64,000 nucleotides of DNA from Micromonospora rhizosphaerae (GTDB lineage Bacteria; Actinomycetota; Actinomycetes; Mycobacteriales; Micromonosporaceae). Shown one piece after another: positions 62,001-64,000 of this stretch (positions within the stretch are counted from its first letter, which is position 1; each line of letters starts with the position of its first letter). Under the pieces are notes generated by a model. The model did no database searches, had not been told where the DNA came from, and saw nothing but the letters and a program-made list of their open reading frames with translations. The position numbers were made by a program, and so were the translations under genes. The DNA lies in contig NZ_FMHV01000002.1 in the NCBI RefSeq assembly GCF_900091465.1, positions 5,022,001 through 5,086,000 of the forward strand, given 5' to 3'.

Positions 62001-62226
62001 CGACCCTGACCGGCACCTTCGTACCGATGACAGGACGGTGTCCGCCGGCGGGACGCGCGAGGCCGGCCGCCTGGGCCAGGCGTCCGCGAGGATGACGGAC
62101 GCTGCCCGGCGGGTCCGCGCTCGGCCGGGGCAGCGGCGAGAATCGCCGCACGGAAAGGTGAGATCGGGCGCAGGCCGGGTAAGGGCGCTGCCGCATCGAC
62201 AGGCCGGCGGCGGGGGGCTCGGCAGC

Positions 62227-63780
62227 ATGGGCGACAGGAACGGCACCGTGATCATCGGTGCGGGGCCGGCGGGGCTGACCGCGGCGCACGAGCTGCTCCG
62301 GCACGGCGAGCCGGTCCGCGTGTTCGAGGCCGACGACGTGGTGGGCGGGATCAGCCGCACGGTCGAGCGGGACGGCTGGCGCTTCGACATCGGCGGGCAC
62401 CGGTTCTTCACCAAGGTCTCCCGCGTCGAGGCCTTCTGGCACGAGATCCTGGCCGACGAGGACTTCCTGCTCCGGCCGCGGATGAGCCGGATCTACTACC
62501 GGGGCGCGCTCTACGACTACCCGCTCAACGCCGGGAACGCGCTGCGCAACCTGGGCATCCTGGAGGCGGTGCGCTGCGTCGGCTCGTACGGACGGGCGCG
62601 GCTGCGACCGCCGAAGGACCAGTCGCACTTCGAGGGCTGGGTGTCGGCCCGGTTCGGCTGGCGGCTCTACTCGATTTTCTTCAAGACGTACACGGAGAAG
62701 GTCTGGGGGATGCCGGCCGACCAGCTGCAGGCCGACTGGGCCGCACAGCGGATCAAGAACCTGTCGCTCGCCAAGGCGGTGCGGGGCGCGCTGCTGCCCC
62801 GGCGCAACCGCACGGACGTGACCAGCCTGATCGAGGAGTTCCAGTACCCCAGATTCGGTCCCGGGATGATGTGGGAACGGTGCGCCGAGCAGGTCGAGAA
62901 GCTGGGCGGGCCGGTGCGCACCGGCATCCCGGTGACCGCGGTGCACCGGGACCCGGCGGCCCGGCGGGCCACCGGCGTCACGGTGGCCGACGCCGGCGGG
63001 GAACGGATCGAGCCGGCCGACCACGTGATCTCCTCCATGCCGATCTCCACACTGGTGCGCGCGCTGCGGCCGGCCGCCCCGCCCGAAGTGGTCGCCGCCG
63101 CCGACGATCTGCGCTACCGGGACTTCCTGACCGTCGCGCTGGTCGTCCCGGAGGAGTTCTCCTTTCCGGACAACTGGATCTACGTGCACGACCCGGCCGC
63201 ACGAGTGGGGCGGATCCAGAACTTCGGCTCCTGGTCGCCTCACCTGGTCAAGGACGGCCGTACCTGCCTGGGCCTGGAGTACTTCGTCTTCGAGGACGAC
63301 GAGATGTGGCGTACCCCGGACGACGACCTGATCGCGCTCGCCACCGCGGAGCTGCAGCGGCTCGGCCTGGTCCGGCCCGGCTGCGTGGAGGCCGGCTACG
63401 TGGTACGGATGCCGAAGGCCTACCCGGTGTACGACGAGCGGTACCAGGACAACGTCGACGTGATCCGGGACTGGCTGACCCACGAGGTGCCCAACGTGCA
63501 CCCGGTGGGGCGCAACGGCATGCACCGTTACAACAACCAGGACCACTCGATGCTGACCGCGATGCTGACCGCCGACAACATCGTCCACGGCACCGGCCAC
63601 GACGTCTGGACGGTCAACGTGGAGCAGGACTACCACGAGGAGAAGTCGTCCGGCGACGGCCGGCACGGCACCGGCCGGGACGCACCGATCATTCCCGCCC
63701 GCCCGGTCGGCCAGGACGTCGAGTACCGCGGGATCGGCACGGTCCGGGCGGCCCGGGATGCGGGGGCACCGCGGCCGTGA
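62227..63780 (+). CDS. FAD-dependent amine-oxidase-like oxidoreductase
   Basis: 517 residues from the ATG at 62227; the Rossmann fold begins at once ([20 protein letters not shown]), which supports this start. FAD contacts [20 protein letters not shown]. Further blocks [20 protein letters not shown] and [17 protein letters not shown] resemble the UDP-galactopyranose-mutase-like/protoporphyrinogen-oxidase-like group found in envelope glycan clusters. The conserved Asn/His cluster [15 protein letters not shown] near the end is typical. With the mannosyltransferase next door, a role in cell-wall sugar or lipid chemistry is plausible. Confidence 0.78.
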   Translation: MGDRNGTVIIGAGPAGLTAAHELLRHGEPVRVFEADDVVGGISRTVERDGWRFDIGGHRFFTKVSRVEAFWHEILADEDFLLRPRMSRIYYRGALYDYPLNAGNALRNLGILEAVRCVGSYGRARLRPPKDQSHFEGWVSARFGWRLYSIFFKTYTEKVWGMPADQLQADWAAQRIKNLSLAKAVRGALLPRRNRTDVTSLIEEFQYPRFGPGMMWERCAEQVEKLGGPVRTGIPVTAVHRDPAARRATGVTVADAGGERIEPADHVISSMPISTLVRALRPAAPPEVVAAADDLRYRDFLTVALVVPEEFSFPDNWIYVHDPAARVGRIQNFGSWSPHLVKDGRTCLGLEYFVFEDDEMWRTPDDDLIALATAELQRLGLVRPGCVEAGYVVRMPKAYPVYDERYQDNVDVIRDWLTHEVPNVHPVGRNGMHRYNNQDHSMLTAMLTADNIVHGTGHDVWTVNVEQDYHEEKSSGDGRHGTGRDAPIIPARPVGQDVEYRGIGTVRAARDAGAPRP

Positions 63781-63834
63781 CGGGTCCGCAGCACCGAGCG
63801 GTAAGGCACGCCGCGTGAGCGTGGTCATAACGGC

Positions 63835-63865
63835 TGGACGACCGGGGCGGCCCTGCTGCTAGCCT
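63835..63865 (+). promoter_or_regulatory. Candidate promoter of the riboswitch transcript
   Basis: TGGACG (63835-63840), 19-base spacer, TAGCCT (63860-63865). Transcription would begin about eight bases before the riboswitch 5' stem. Confidence 0.4.
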
Positions 63866-63873
63866 TCTCGGCA

Positions 63874-64000
63874 GGTCATGAGCGCCAGCGTCAAGCCCCG
63901 GCTTGCTGGCCGGCAACCCTCCTCCGCGGTGGGGTGCCCCGGGTGAGGACCAGGCACCGGCAGGACGCCGGTGCAAGCGTGGCCTGGTACCCAGGTCATC
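63874..64000 (+). ncRNA. SAM-IV riboswitch
   Basis: The segment matches the SAM-IV aptamer nearly base for base: GGTCATGAG (P1 5' side), CCAGCGTCAAGCCCCGGC, GCTGGCCGGCAACC (core shared with SAM-I), GGTGGGGTGCCCCGGGTGA (P3/P4 region), GACCAGG (P1 3' side), then the extra 3' hairpin CACCGGCAGGACGCCGGTG and GCAAGCG. SAM-IV senses S-adenosylmethionine in actinobacteria and turns off methionine/sulfur genes. The aptamer seems complete by about 63990. The regulated gene lies beyond the window. Confidence 0.9.

Overview
The window is 64 kb of high-GC actinobacterial chromosome. GTG starts, four-base stop/start overlaps, leaderless-looking promoters and the protein families (SigE-like ECF sigma factor, BREX-2/Pgl relics, actinobacterial pca genes, SAM-IV riboswitch) suggest Micromonospora or a close relative in the Micromonosporaceae. 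The genus is an inference. I saw no rRNA, tRNA or CRISPR array.

Region 1 (1-16.7 kb) is accessory and eroded. It holds a DedA gene cut by the window edge, a relic of an anti-sigma ATPase, a secreted M36 metalloprotease, an SF1 helicase with a nuclease-like tail, and an unknown coiled-coil protein. Next come three relics of a type 2 BREX (Pgl) phage-defence operon, all on the minus strand and in ancestral order: the 3' third of pglX (12328-13316), the 5' end of pglY (8379-8586) and, fused to it, the 3' end of the Lhr-like helicase brxHI (7866-8378). A 3.7-kb block lies between pglX and pglY. It contains an ECF sigma/anti-sigma pair with a visible self-promoter, an S1-type secreted protease and a decayed transposase. 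A NucS-like nuclease gene occupies the place of the missing 5' part of pglX. An ABC exporter with a divergent MarR regulator and shared operator closes the region.

Region 2 (16.7-28.9 kb) is a patchwork of single genes: VOC proteins, a VapBC module whose toxin is frameshifted, a pRiA4b ORF-3-like protein, a methyltransferase, a LuxR regulator, a secreted beta-helix protein, a lipocalin-like protein, a Vsr-like nuclease and several relics. A hairpin plus amidohydrolase 3' end occurs twice in the same orientation, at 16.7 and 26.9 kb.

Region 3 (28.9-48.1 kb) is an aromatic-acid catabolic supercluster. The minus-strand operon pcaI-J-F-H-G-B-D-C-R encodes the whole protocatechuate branch of the beta-ketoadipate pathway. 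Divergent to it is a six-gene run encoding an SsuABC/TauABC-type importer, a benzoylformate-decarboxylase-like enzyme, a benzaldehyde-dehydrogenase-like enzyme and an IclR regulator, followed by an MFS transporter and pobA. One coherent reading is import of 4-hydroxybenzoylformate, then 4-hydroxybenzaldehyde, 4-hydroxybenzoate, protocatechuate and finally succinyl-CoA plus acetyl-CoA. IclR-type palindromes lie before pcaI, the importer operon and pobA.

Region 4 (48.2-64 kb) returns to general functions. It has an SDR and an acyl-CoA dehydrogenase/TetR pair around a palindromic operator, a YCII/ECF sigma pair, a secreted beta-propeller protein, a GH25 lysozyme with a peptidoglycan amidase, an ArsR/SRPBCC pair, a NUDIX hydrolase, KptA-like and ABC-transporter relics, pgi, a Phd-like protein, a PIG-V-like mannosyltransferase and an FAD-dependent oxidoreductase. 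A SAM-IV riboswitch at the right edge should control a methionine or sulfur gene just outside.
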